Assembly: GCF_023897065.1 (NCBI RefSeq)
Contig: NZ_JAMHIV010000004.1
Coordinates: 62,001 to 126,000, forward strand
Source of the DNA: Crossiella sp. SN42
GTDB taxonomy: Bacteria > Actinomycetota > Actinomycetes > Mycobacteriales > Pseudonocardiaceae
DNA: 64,000 bases
Direction of reading: 5' to 3'
Numbering within the stretch: position 1 is the stretch's first letter; every line of letters begins with the position of its first letter. Position numbers and translations under genes: made by a program. Below, one piece after another: positions 1 through 7,763 of the stretch. The notes under the pieces were generated by a model that made no database searches, was not told where the DNA came from, and saw only the letters and a program-made list of their open reading frames with translations.

Positions 1-620
1 AGGGCCTTGGTCAGGCTCTCCTTGTTCTGGTCCAGCTGGGTGACGAACTTGTCCATTGTGGACAGCAGCGCCTTGAGCTGGGTCTCGTTGCCGTCGAAGG
101 CCGAGGCCAGCTCGCGGCTGATGTCCCGCAGCTGCTGCACCCCGCCGCCGTTGAGCAGCAACGACAACGCGCCGAAGACCTCTTCCACCTCGGGGTTGCG
201 GTTGGTCCGACTGACCGGGATCACCGCCCCGTCGGCCAGCATCGCGGTGTCCGCGCCCTGCTCGGCGGGCCGGGCCAGCTCCACGTACTTCTCGCCCAGC
301 AGGCTGGACTGCCGCAGCCTGGCCAGTGCCGCGGCGGGCAGCTTCACCTCTCCGTTGACCGCGACCGTGACGTCCACGGTGCGCCCGTCCTCGGCCAGCT
401 CGATCCGCTCCACCTTGCCCACCGCGACGTCGTTGACCTTCACCGCGGCCTGCGGCACCAGGTCCAGCACGTCCCGGAACTGCGCGGTGACCCGGTAGGG
501 CCGCTCGCCGAGGTCCGCGCCGCCGGGCAGCGGCAGGTTGTACAGCCCGTCGAACCCGCCGACGCCGCACCCGGTGGCCAGCAGCGCCACCGCGCCCAGG
601 GCCAGGATCTGTTTGCGCAT
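1..620 (-). CDS. mceE: MceE-type lipoprotein, C-terminus outside the window
   Basis: Fifth Mce-family protein of the operon, only its first 206 residues visible. The ATG at 620 shares a base with the TGA of the preceding gene (TGATG), so the two are translationally coupled. The N-terminus is a lipoprotein signal: a positive MRKQ, a hydrophobic stretch, then ATGC with the lipidated Cys at residue 18. An MlaD/Mce domain follows (residues about 38-115), then a helical segment. In mycobacterial mce operons the fifth protein is the lipoprotein (MceE/LprK type), which matches position and signal here. Mce proteins are cell-envelope substrate-binding parts of lipid or sterol importers; the substrate cannot be read from sequence. 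Confidence 0.85.
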   Translation of the reverse strand, partial: MRKQILALGAVALLATGCGVGGFDGLYNLPLPGGADLGERPYRVTAQFRDVLDLVPQAAVKVNDVAVGKVERIELAEDGRTVDVTVAVNGEVKLPAAALARLRQSSLLGEKYVELARPAEQGADTAMLADGAVIPVSRTNRNPEVEEVFGALSLLLNGGGVQQLRDISRELASAFDGNETQLKALLSTMDKFVTQLDQNKESLTKA

Positions 621-1708
621 CACCGTTCTCCTGCCGGGAGGGTGTGCAGGTCGCCGACCACCGGCAGCGGCAGCACGGGCAACTTCTTGGCATCCGCGCC
701 CGCACTGACCGGGACCAGCCTGGTCTTGGCCTTCGGCGAGAGCTCCAGCAGGTTGACCCGCCCGTCGATGACCCGCTGCTCCGGGTTGTAGGCGTTGAGC
801 AGGTTGGTCATCGCCAGCGGGGCCACGTCCAGGGCCTCGGCCAGTGCGGAGCGCTGGTCGGCCAGCACCTTGGTGATCCCGGTGAGCTTGTCCACTGTGG
901 ACTTGACGCGACCGCGGTGCTCGCCGATGAACTCGCCGACCTGGCCGAGCGCGGCGGGCAGCTCGGCCAGCGCGGCGCGCAGCGCGTCCCGGTCGGCGGC
1001 CAGGAAGCGGGTGACCTCGGCCAGCTGTTGTTCGGCCGCGACCACCTGGTTGTCGTTGCGGGCCAGCATGCCGGTGAACTTGGCCAGGTTGTCCACGGTG
1101 CCGAACATGTCCTGCTGCGAGCCGTCCAGGGTCTTGGCGGCCTGGCCGAGGTCGCGGAACAGCTTGTTCAGCGCGGCCCCGTTGCCTTCCAGGTTGGCCG
1201 CGCCGGTCTCCAGCAGGCTGGAGAGCGCGCCCTCCTTGTTGGCCCCGTTGGGTCCCAGCGCGGTGGCCAGCTTCTCCATGCTCTCGTAGAGCTGGTCCAG
1301 CTCCACCGGGCTGGCGGTGCGCTCGACCGGGATCACCGCGCCGTCGGCCAGGACCGGCCCGCCGCGGTAGACCGGGGCCAGCTGGAGGTAGCGGTCGGAG
1401 ACCAGGCTGGGCGCGATCGAGACCACCTTGGCCTCGGCCGGCGCTTTCACCCCACTGTCCAAAGTGAACTCGACGCGGACCCGTTGTCCTTGCGGCTCAA
1501 CGGAGTCGATGGTGCCGACCCGCACGCCGAGCATCCGCACGTCGGATCCGGCGTACACGCCGACCGCGGCGGCGAACCAGGCGGTGGCCCGCACCCGCTC
1601 GGCGCCGCCGCGCCACCACCACACCCCGGCCACCCCGGCGACCAGGGCGAGCACCGCCACCCCGATCAGCACCCGGGTTCCCTTGCCACGACTGCGGAAC
1701 CAGCTCAT
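620..1708 (-). CDS. mceD: MceD-type MCE family protein
   Basis: 362-residue Mce protein. I start it at the ATG at 1708, which overlaps the upstream stop (ATGA), rather than at a longer frame reaching 1789. An N-terminal membrane anchor (residues about 12-31, ending GVWWW) is followed by an MlaD/Mce domain with the usual GVRVGTID and SDRYLQL segments, then a long alpha-helical region predicted to form part of the periplasmic tunnel. It lies fourth in the operon. No lipobox is present, unlike the next gene. Function as an Mce transporter subunit is from family knowledge; the cargo is unknown. Confidence 0.85.
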   Translation of the reverse strand: MSWFRSRGKGTRVLIGVAVLALVAGVAGVWWWRGGAERVRATAWFAAAVGVYAGSDVRMLGVRVGTIDSVEPQGQRVRVEFTLDSGVKAPAEAKVVSIAPSLVSDRYLQLAPVYRGGPVLADGAVIPVERTASPVELDQLYESMEKLATALGPNGANKEGALSSLLETGAANLEGNGAALNKLFRDLGQAAKTLDGSQQDMFGTVDNLAKFTGMLARNDNQVVAAEQQLAEVTRFLAADRDALRAALAELPAALGQVGEFIGEHRGRVKSTVDKLTGITKVLADQRSALAEALDVAPLAMTNLLNAYNPEQRVIDGRVNLLELSPKAKTRLVPVSAGADAKKLPVLPLPVVGDLHTLPAGER

Positions 1709-2694
1709 TTGCCGCCTCCCTTGGGTGGCACGCAGCCCTCTTCGCCGGAGACCGGCGCGAGCAGGCCGCACATGTAGCTGTCCACCCACCGGCCGTTGCC
1801 CGCCGCGTTGTTGATCAGCCGGTAGTACGGACCGGACAGCGAGAGCGCCTTGTTCAGGTTGTCCTGGTTGCGCTGCAACACCTCGGCCACCTTGTCCAGC
1901 CGGTCCAGCGCGGGCCCGAACTGGGCCTTGTTGTCCTGCACCAGCCCGGTCAGCTCCCTGGACAGGTCGCGGATGCCGGTGAGCAGCTTGCTGATCGCCT
2001 CCCGCCGGTTGCGCACCTCCGCCAGGAGCTTGTTGCCGTCGGCGAGCAGGGTGGCGATCTGTTCGTTGCGGTCGCTGAGCGTCTGGGTGATCTTGCGGCT
2101 GTTCTCCAGCACCTTGGCCAGCTCCAGGTCCCTGGAGGCGATGGTGGTGGACAGCGCGGACATCCCGTCCAGTGCCTTGCGCACGTGCTCCGGCGAGTCG
2201 CGGAAGGTCTCGGAGAGCACCGTGAAGCTCTGCGCGAGCTGCTGGGTGTCGATCTGGCCGATGGTGTCGGTCAGGCCCTGGAAGGCGTCGCTGATGTCGA
2301 ACGGGGTGCTGGTGCGCTCCTTGGGGATCGGCGTGTCGCCGTCCAGGCTGCCGCCGCCCTGCGGGTCCAGCGCCAGGTACTTCTGGCCGAGCAGCGTCTT
2401 GATCCGGATGGACGCGCCGGTCTTGTCGCCGAGCTCCACGCCGGAGACCTTGAACCGCACCGCGACCCGGTCCCCGGCCAGCTCGACCGCGCTGACCGTG
2501 CCGACCTTGAGCCCGGAGACCCGGACCTCGTCGTCGGGCTTGATCCCGGCCGCCTCGGTGAACTCCGCGGTGTAGGTGGAGCCGCCGATCATCGGCAGGT
2601 CCTCGAAGAAGAAGGTGGCCAGCACCGCGATCCCGATCGTGGTCAGGCCCGCCAGGCCGACGGTGACCGGGTTGCGTTCCCGGAAGGGCTTCAT
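1705..2694 (-). CDS. mceC: MceC-type MCE family protein
   Basis: 329 residues from the ATG at 2694, which overlaps the upstream TGA (ATGA); an in-frame start at 2703 is possible but ignores the coupling. One membrane segment near residues 9-28, an MlaD/Mce domain (VSGLKVGTVS, GQKYLALDP), then helical repeats rich in polar residues. Two cysteines near the C-terminus (SYMCGLL and GEEGCVPP) are spaced so they could form a disulfide outside the membrane. Third of five visible mce genes. Confidence 0.85.
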   Translation of the reverse strand: MKPFRERNPVTVGLAGLTTIGIAVLATFFFEDLPMIGGSTYTAEFTEAAGIKPDDEVRVSGLKVGTVSAVELAGDRVAVRFKVSGVELGDKTGASIRIKTLLGQKYLALDPQGGGSLDGDTPIPKERTSTPFDISDAFQGLTDTIGQIDTQQLAQSFTVLSETFRDSPEHVRKALDGMSALSTTIASRDLELAKVLENSRKITQTLSDRNEQIATLLADGNKLLAEVRNRREAISKLLTGIRDLSRELTGLVQDNKAQFGPALDRLDKVAEVLQRNQDNLNKALSLSGPYYRLINNAAGNGRWVDSYMCGLLAPVSGEEGCVPPKGGGK

Positions 2695-3710
2695 CCCTTG
2701 CACCTTTCGTGGGTGAGCGGGATCCCGACCGGCGGCCCGCCGGGTGCCGGGGGCACCCCTGGTGCGGAGGCCGAGCAGAGGAAGAAGTTGAACCAGGAGC
2801 CGTAGGAGCCGATCCGGCCGATCGCCTCGAACTTGGTGGGCAGCCGGTCCAGGAACTCCGTGAGCAGCTTCGGTTGCTCCATCAGGTTCCCCGACAGCGC
2901 GCCGAGTCCGGCGATGTCGGCCTTGAGCGGGGCGCGCGCCTTGTTCAGCAGGTCCGCGGTGGCCCCGGTCAGCTCGGACATCGAGCCGATCGCCTCGCCG
3001 ATCGGCTTGCGGTCCGCGGCCAGCCCGCTGACCAGCTTCTGCATGGTGCCGATCAGGTTGGCCAGCTGGTCGCCACGGGAGTTGACCGTGCTGAGCACGG
3101 TGTTCAGGTTGTTGATCAGGTCACCGATCACCTTGTCCTTGGCCGCGATGGTCGAGGTGAGCGAGGCGGTGCGGGCGAGCAGGCTGTCCACCGTGCCGCC
3201 TTCCCCTTGCAGCACCTGGACGATCTCGTAGGACAGCTTGTTCACATCATCGGGGTTCAGCGCCTGAAACAGCGGCTTGAACCCGTTGAACAGCAGGGTG
3301 AGATCCAGCGCGGGCGTGGTGCGCTCCAACGGGATCTGCCCCTCCGGCGGCAGGGTCGCGGTGGTGCCCGCACCCTGGTCCAGGGCCAGGTAGCGCTGGC
3401 CGACCAGGTTGCGGTAGCGGATGGCGGCGGTGGCCGAGGCGAAGATCCGCCGCCTGCCCTCGACGGAGAACTGCACCTCGACCACCCCCCGGCCGGCCAG
3501 TCGCAGTCCCTCGACCTTGCCGACCCGGACCCCGGACATGCGCACGTCGTCGCCCTCGTTGAGCGAGGTGACATCGGAGAAGCGCGCGGTGTAGAAGTTC
3601 GCGCCCACCGCGGTGGTGTTGGAGATCGTCACCGCGAGCAGGGCGGTGACCAGCACGGTGAGCACGGCGAAGACGCTGAACTTGAGCAGTGGCGCGGTGA
3701 CTCCCCTCAT
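2691..3710 (-). CDS. mceB: MceB-type MCE family protein
   Basis: 339 residues. The ATG at 3710 overlaps the mceA stop (ATGA). Its N-terminus MRGVTAPLLKFSVFAVLTVL is a typical Mce membrane anchor, followed by an MlaD/Mce domain (MSGVRVGKVEGL, GQRYLALDQG) and a helical tail. A longer frame to 4097 exists only because mceA is open in that frame, and is rejected. Second gene of the mce set. Confidence 0.85.
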   Translation of the reverse strand: MRGVTAPLLKFSVFAVLTVLVTALLAVTISNTTAVGANFYTARFSDVTSLNEGDDVRMSGVRVGKVEGLRLAGRGVVEVQFSVEGRRRIFASATAAIRYRNLVGQRYLALDQGAGTTATLPPEGQIPLERTTPALDLTLLFNGFKPLFQALNPDDVNKLSYEIVQVLQGEGGTVDSLLARTASLTSTIAAKDKVIGDLINNLNTVLSTVNSRGDQLANLIGTMQKLVSGLAADRKPIGEAIGSMSELTGATADLLNKARAPLKADIAGLGALSGNLMEQPKLLTEFLDRLPTKFEAIGRIGSYGSWFNFFLCSASAPGVPPAPGGPPVGIPLTHERCKG

Positions 3711-4957
3711 TTCAGGGTCACCTCCGTTCCCCGGTAGATCGCGCCGAGCAGCACGCCGCTCCAGGACGGCACCGCCTCGGGGGTGCGGCCGAGCGCGGGC
3801 GCGAGCAGCTGGGCGAGCAGTTGGCTCTCCTGTGGCGAGTTGGCCAGGCCGAGGTCGGCGGTGTCCCCGCTGACCGGCAACGCGACCGCCTTGCCGCCGC
3901 TGGGCGGGCTGCCGAAGGGGTAACAGCGCGGACCGCCGCGGGCGTTGTACACCGGATCGTCCTTGCCCGGCTTGTACTCCCCGCGCGAGGGCACCGGGTG
4001 CAGGTGCACCTTCAGGCCCGGCCGGTCGGTGCCCGCGCCGAAGGCGGAGTTCATCACCGACTTGAACTTGGTGAGCGTGTCGGCCATGCACGGCCACGAA
4101 GGCGAGTACCTGGCCATCGTCTCCAGGGTGGCCCTGCTGGCGTCGGAGAGCCGGATCACGTTGTCCTTGTTGGCGCGCAGGAAGCCGCCGAGGTCGTTGG
4201 CGGTGGCGCCCAGGCTGCGGTACAGCAGCTTCAGGTTCTCCCGCTGCTCGACGAAGGTCTTGGTGGTGACGGTGAGGTCGCTGAGCGCGTCCAGGGCGTC
4301 CGGGATCGCGGTGCTGTAGGTGTCGGCCACCTTGACCAGCTCGCGCATGCCCTCGGTGAGCGCGGGCACCTCGGGGTTGATCTCGGTGAGGTAGTGCTCC
4401 AGCCGGACCAGGTTCTGCCCGAGCGCCTTGCCCCGGTTGGCCAGGGCGGCCGACATCGCGCCGAGGGTGACCGAGAGCTTGTGCGGCTGCACCGCCTCCA
4501 GCATCGGCATCAGGTTGGCCAGCAGGCGTTCCAGCTCGATCGCGGTGGCCGAGCGGTCCTGTCCGATCACGTCGCCTGCGTCGAGGGTGTCGCCGGTTCC
4601 GTTGTCCGGCAACATCAGCGCGACGTAGCGCTCACCGAAGAGGGTCTTGGGCAGCAGCCGGGCGGAGACGCCCTTGGGGATGAGCGCCAGCTTGTCCGGC
4701 TGCATGGCCAGCTCCAGCTCGGCGCCCTCGCCGCGGCTGGAGATGCGTTTCACCGAGCCGACCACCAGTCCGCGCACCTTCACGTCGGACTCGGTCATCA
4801 GCTGGTTGCCCACGTGGTCGGTGCGCAGCAGCACGCTGACCGCGGAGCTGAAGTCGCCGCGGTAGACCGCGACGGTCAGGCCGAGCAGCAGCGAGATGAT
4901 CACCAGGAACAGCAGGCCGAGCAGGCGGCCCCTGAGCACGTGCGGGTTCGGCGGCAT
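3707..4957 (-). CDS. mceA: MceA-type MCE family protein
   Basis: 416 residues starting MPPNPHVLRGRLLGLLF; one N-terminal membrane segment (about residues 12-32), an MlaD/Mce domain (VRGLVVGSVKRI, GERYVALML), a long helical middle and a Pro/Gly-rich C-terminal domain with the PSWPCMADTL motif common in MceA proteins. The longest Mce protein and the first in the series, so it is assigned MceA. In known mce operons two YrbE (MlaE-like) permease genes lie directly upstream of mceA. Here the upstream neighbour is a secreted protein only 9 bp away, so the permeases must be encoded elsewhere. Confidence 0.85.
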   Translation of the reverse strand: MPPNPHVLRGRLLGLLFLVIISLLLGLTVAVYRGDFSSAVSVLLRTDHVGNQLMTESDVKVRGLVVGSVKRISSRGEGAELELAMQPDKLALIPKGVSARLLPKTLFGERYVALMLPDNGTGDTLDAGDVIGQDRSATAIELERLLANLMPMLEAVQPHKLSVTLGAMSAALANRGKALGQNLVRLEHYLTEINPEVPALTEGMRELVKVADTYSTAIPDALDALSDLTVTTKTFVEQRENLKLLYRSLGATANDLGGFLRANKDNVIRLSDASRATLETMARYSPSWPCMADTLTKFKSVMNSAFGAGTDRPGLKVHLHPVPSRGEYKPGKDDPVYNARGGPRCYPFGSPPSGGKAVALPVSGDTADLGLANSPQESQLLAQLLAPALGRTPEAVPSWSGVLLGAIYRGTEVTLK

Positions 4958-4966
4958 CGGCGGGCC

Positions 4967-6217
4967 TCACTCATATCCGAGGAAGGTGAGGGTCAGGTTC
5001 AAGGTGTTGCCGGGCCCGGAGATCAGTCCGGTCAGCAGCGAGTCCAGCGGCTCGGTGACACCGCAGTTGCCGAAGGGCGGGATGGTGTAGGTCGCGCTCA
5101 TCGGGGTGGGCCTGGTGGGCAGGAACGGCGGTGGCGGCGGGGCCGAGACCAGGTCGATCACCGCGGGTTCCACGGTCCTGCAGTTCGGTCCCACGTCCAG
5201 GGGCACGCCGCCGACCTTGATGTCGCGCAGCTTGATGAACATCTTCGAGGTCGCCTTCACCTGGCCGCGCTCGATGATGCCCGCCACCTGGCCGACCGAC
5301 TCGAACTCGATCACCGAGTTGTTGGGCACGAACCGGAACAGCACGAAGTAGCCCTTCGACGGCGGCAGGGTGAGGTCGCCCTTGATCTCGCCGACCGGCA
5401 GTTTGATGATCACCTCGGTGAGCATCTCGCCGGGGCCGATCTTGACCTCGGACTCCATCTTCTTGATCCGGGACACCCCTTCGACCTTGTACCGGATCCG
5501 CCGGGCCAACGGCCCCAGCTGCTGGTCCTCGCCCGCGCCCGGTGCGGTCGTTCCGGTGCTGGGCAACGGTTTCCCGCCGGTGGTGGGCACCGGCAGGGTG
5601 CCGCTGGGGGCGGGCACGGTGGTCAGGTTCCGCCCGGTGACCGGGAGCTTGACCAGCTGGGCGTCCTGCCCGTCGTCCTTGGCGCACTTGAGGATCAGCG
5701 GCGGCCCGTCGGCGGTGGCCGAGCCGAGGGTCAGGGTCAGCTCGGTCGCGGTGACGGTCAGGTCGCCGGGTTTGACCGGGGTGAGCGCGGGGGCCTTGCC
5801 GGTGGCGACGACCTTCAGCTCCCCCTTCTCCGGCACCTCGGTGGCCGCGACGCTCAGCTCTTCCGCGGTGACCGCGGTGGAGAGTCCCGCGCCGCCGACG
5901 GCCAGGCCGAGAGCGGCGGTGCCGATCACCGACTTCGCGCCGCCGAGGGCGGGCAGCACCGTCTCCGGCAGGGTCGCGGTGACGGTGAGGGCGGACTGGA
6001 CCGGCGCGCCGACCGAGCCCGAGGCCGGGAACACGCCCGCGACCTCGGTGACCACCTGGGCGGTCAGCTCCGGCGTGGTGCAGGTGTAGGCGATCCGGCG
6101 GGCTGTCGATTCGGCGGCCGCGCTGCCGTCGCCGACAAGGGAGACGCCGAGTGCCGGCACCAGCAGCGCCGCGGCCGCGAGGGCCCCGAGCCGGTGCGCC
6201 GATCCAGTCCGGGTCAT
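4967..6217 (-). CDS. secreted protein of unknown function in mce operon
   Basis: 416 residues with an N-terminal Sec signal (MTRTGSAHRLGALAAAALLVPAL, cleavage likely after a following SAAAES). The mature part begins with an ARRIAYTCTTPELTAQV segment like the YTC opening of the gene just upstream, then several Val/Thr-rich beta segments, a Thr/Pro linker near residue 200 and a second beta-rich half. This looks like the actinobacterial secreted DUF6801-type family, but I hold that name loosely. It sits 3 bp from the upstream gene and 9 bp from mceA, so it is very likely co-transcribed. A role in the Mce envelope complex is inferred from position only. Confidence 0.75.
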   Translation of the reverse strand: MTRTGSAHRLGALAAAALLVPALGVSLVGDGSAAAESTARRIAYTCTTPELTAQVVTEVAGVFPASGSVGAPVQSALTVTATLPETVLPALGGAKSVIGTAALGLAVGGAGLSTAVTAEELSVAATEVPEKGELKVVATGKAPALTPVKPGDLTVTATELTLTLGSATADGPPLILKCAKDDGQDAQLVKLPVTGRNLTTVPAPSGTLPVPTTGGKPLPSTGTTAPGAGEDQQLGPLARRIRYKVEGVSRIKKMESEVKIGPGEMLTEVIIKLPVGEIKGDLTLPPSKGYFVLFRFVPNNSVIEFESVGQVAGIIERGQVKATSKMFIKLRDIKVGGVPLDVGPNCRTVEPAVIDLVSAPPPPPFLPTRPTPMSATYTIPPFGNCGVTEPLDSLLTGLISGPGNTLNLTLTFLGYE

Positions 6218-6220
6218 CTG

Positions 6221-6841
6221 CTACTTCCTCGCCGCGGCGACCGGGATCTCGCCGAGCTTGAGGTCCTGCCCCGGGTTCTCCTTGCAGGGCAGGTCGAAGG
6301 TGCCCAGCTCGGTCGGCGAGCCGTCGGCCTTGCGCGGGGTCAGCTTGGCGTCGAACCCGCCGCTGACGATCGCCTGGGCCTGGCCGGGGTTGTCCACCGT
6401 GGTCGGCGGGACGTCGCCGGTGGCGGGCACGGTCAGGTCACCGGTGTCCGGGATCGGGGTGGACGGCACGGTCATGCCGTTGATGTCGACCGTCTTGCTC
6501 ACCCCGGCCGCGTCCTTGACGTCGAAGTGCGCGACCGCGGAGCCGTCCAGGGTCTTGGCCTCGAACAGGTCGAAGGCCTCCACGATCCGCTCCGGCACCA
6601 GCACGCTGACCTTGAAGTCGGTGGCCTGCGCGGGCTGGCCGACCACGGCCGAGTCCGGCAGGTTCACCGAGATGGTCACCTGGAGCTCGTCGGGGCCGAT
6701 CAGCGGGAACTCGCAGGTGTAGGTCAGGGTCTTGGTGACCGGCACCGCCTGCGCGACCCCGGCGCCGACAGCGGCGAGGGCCAGGCCGGCGAGCACGGCT
6801 GTGGTCCGAGTCAAGATGGTGGTCAAGTGGCGTCGAGCCAT
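6221..6841 (-). CDS. secreted beta-rich protein, first gene of mce operon
   Basis: 206 residues. Signal peptide MARRHLTTILTRTTAVLAG... with probable cleavage after AQA near residue 32; the mature protein starts PVTKTLTYTCEFPLIGPDEL and carries two Cys that could pair (YTC and LPCKENPG). It resembles the first half of the neighbouring secreted protein, so the two are probably paralogues of a DUF6801-like fold. It is the 5'-most gene of the mce operon; the promoter must lie in 6842-7150. No enzymatic motif is seen. Confidence 0.75.
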   Translation of the reverse strand: MARRHLTTILTRTTAVLAGLALAAVGAGVAQAVPVTKTLTYTCEFPLIGPDELQVTISVNLPDSAVVGQPAQATDFKVSVLVPERIVEAFDLFEAKTLDGSAVAHFDVKDAAGVSKTVDINGMTVPSTPIPDTGDLTVPATGDVPPTTVDNPGQAQAIVSGGFDAKLTPRKADGSPTELGTFDLPCKENPGQDLKLGEIPVAAARK

Positions 6842-7271
6842 GTGAACTTCTCCCTCGGTCAGCGAGCGTCATTGTTCGCCGAATTCACTCGAACGACTCG
6901 TTGACAGAAAAAATCCGGGGCAGGGGAGTCGCCGAAAGAAACCCGGAAGGCAGGCGGCAATACGGCAGGTGACCTGCACGAACGGCCTCCTACTAGCCGG
7001 TAGGTTACTGTCGTGTGTCATAGCTAGGCAAGAACCAAACCGAGGAAACTCCCCCAAGAGGCCAACATTTCGGCCGTTTTGTCACCAGCCTGACAATCCA
7101 CTCCGCCGAACGTGCTCACCGGGGCACCAAATTCCCGGGTCAAGTTGTCAGCGCATCAAAATAATGACCCGATGGAGTGATGAGGGCGCACCCATTCCCC
7201 GGCATAGGCGTTTGCGATACCGCCGAAATGTGCCGCCGGTTAGGCCGAACGACCGGCTTCCGCCTGCGACA
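6842..7271. promoter_or_regulatory. upstream region of mce operon with an inverted repeat
   Basis: No gene is supported here. At 6989-7004 there is a perfect inverted repeat with arms CCTAC and GTAGG around a 6-bp centre, about 150 bp upstream of the operon's first ATG. Size and form suit a TetR-type operator, but no matching regulator gene is nearby. Base composition is lower in GC than the flanking genes, as expected for a promoter region. No convincing -35/-10 pair could be fixed. Confidence 0.35.
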
Positions 7272-7682
7272 ACGGCCGCGCTGGCCCCGGCCGAGGCGAA
7301 GAAGAACACCGCGGACCAGGCCAGGGTCAGCCCGGTCGCGGACAGCGCGCCGTTGCCGACAGCGCGGCGGTGCCGATCAGCAGCAGCCCGGAGCCGAGGT
7401 AGCAGACCGAGATCATGAGGTAGAGCACCAGGGTGAGCAGGAACAGCTTCTTGCGACCGAACCGGTCGGTCAGGTAGCCGAAGACCAGCGAGCCGAGCAC
7501 CGCGCCCAGCACGTAGCAGGAGGCGGCGAAGCCGACCTCGAAGTCGGTCAGGCCCAGTCCGTTGCCCGGTTCGGTGAGCCGTTCGGCCAGCGCGCCCACG
7601 GCAGCCGGTCCAGCCGCGCCGGAATGGCCGTCTCCACCTCGCCCGCCGCCCGCCGCGGCCGCTGCTCGTCACCGAGACGCAT
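7272..7682 (-). pseudogene. MFS transporter remnant with internal deletions
   Basis: Reading from an ATG at 7682, the first part encodes an MFS N-terminal tail ending ARLDRLPWARW. It then jumps to VGALAERLTEP, without the first membrane helix expected between them. The following part contains the classic MFS loop motif YLTDRFGRKKLF (in the frame at 7327-7599). Near 7350 it jumps frame again to GNGALSATGLTLAWSAVFFF, a segment that belongs near the end of such transporters, and stops being recognisable at about 7272. A 12-helix transporter of about 450 residues is reduced to roughly 135 codons in two frames. Confidence 0.75.
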
Positions 7683-7763
7683 GAGCGCCGGGATACCCGG
7701 TGGATCACCAACTACTCCCCGCTGGTGACCAGGTCAGCCGGGTAAGGCACGATCGGGGGCACC

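Noticed and set aside
3821-6904. A 1027-codon plus-strand open frame across the mce genes
   Set aside because: It is the complement of well-supported genes with Mce domains and signal peptides; its Gly/Arg/Val/Gln-rich composition is typical of antisense frames in GC-rich DNA.
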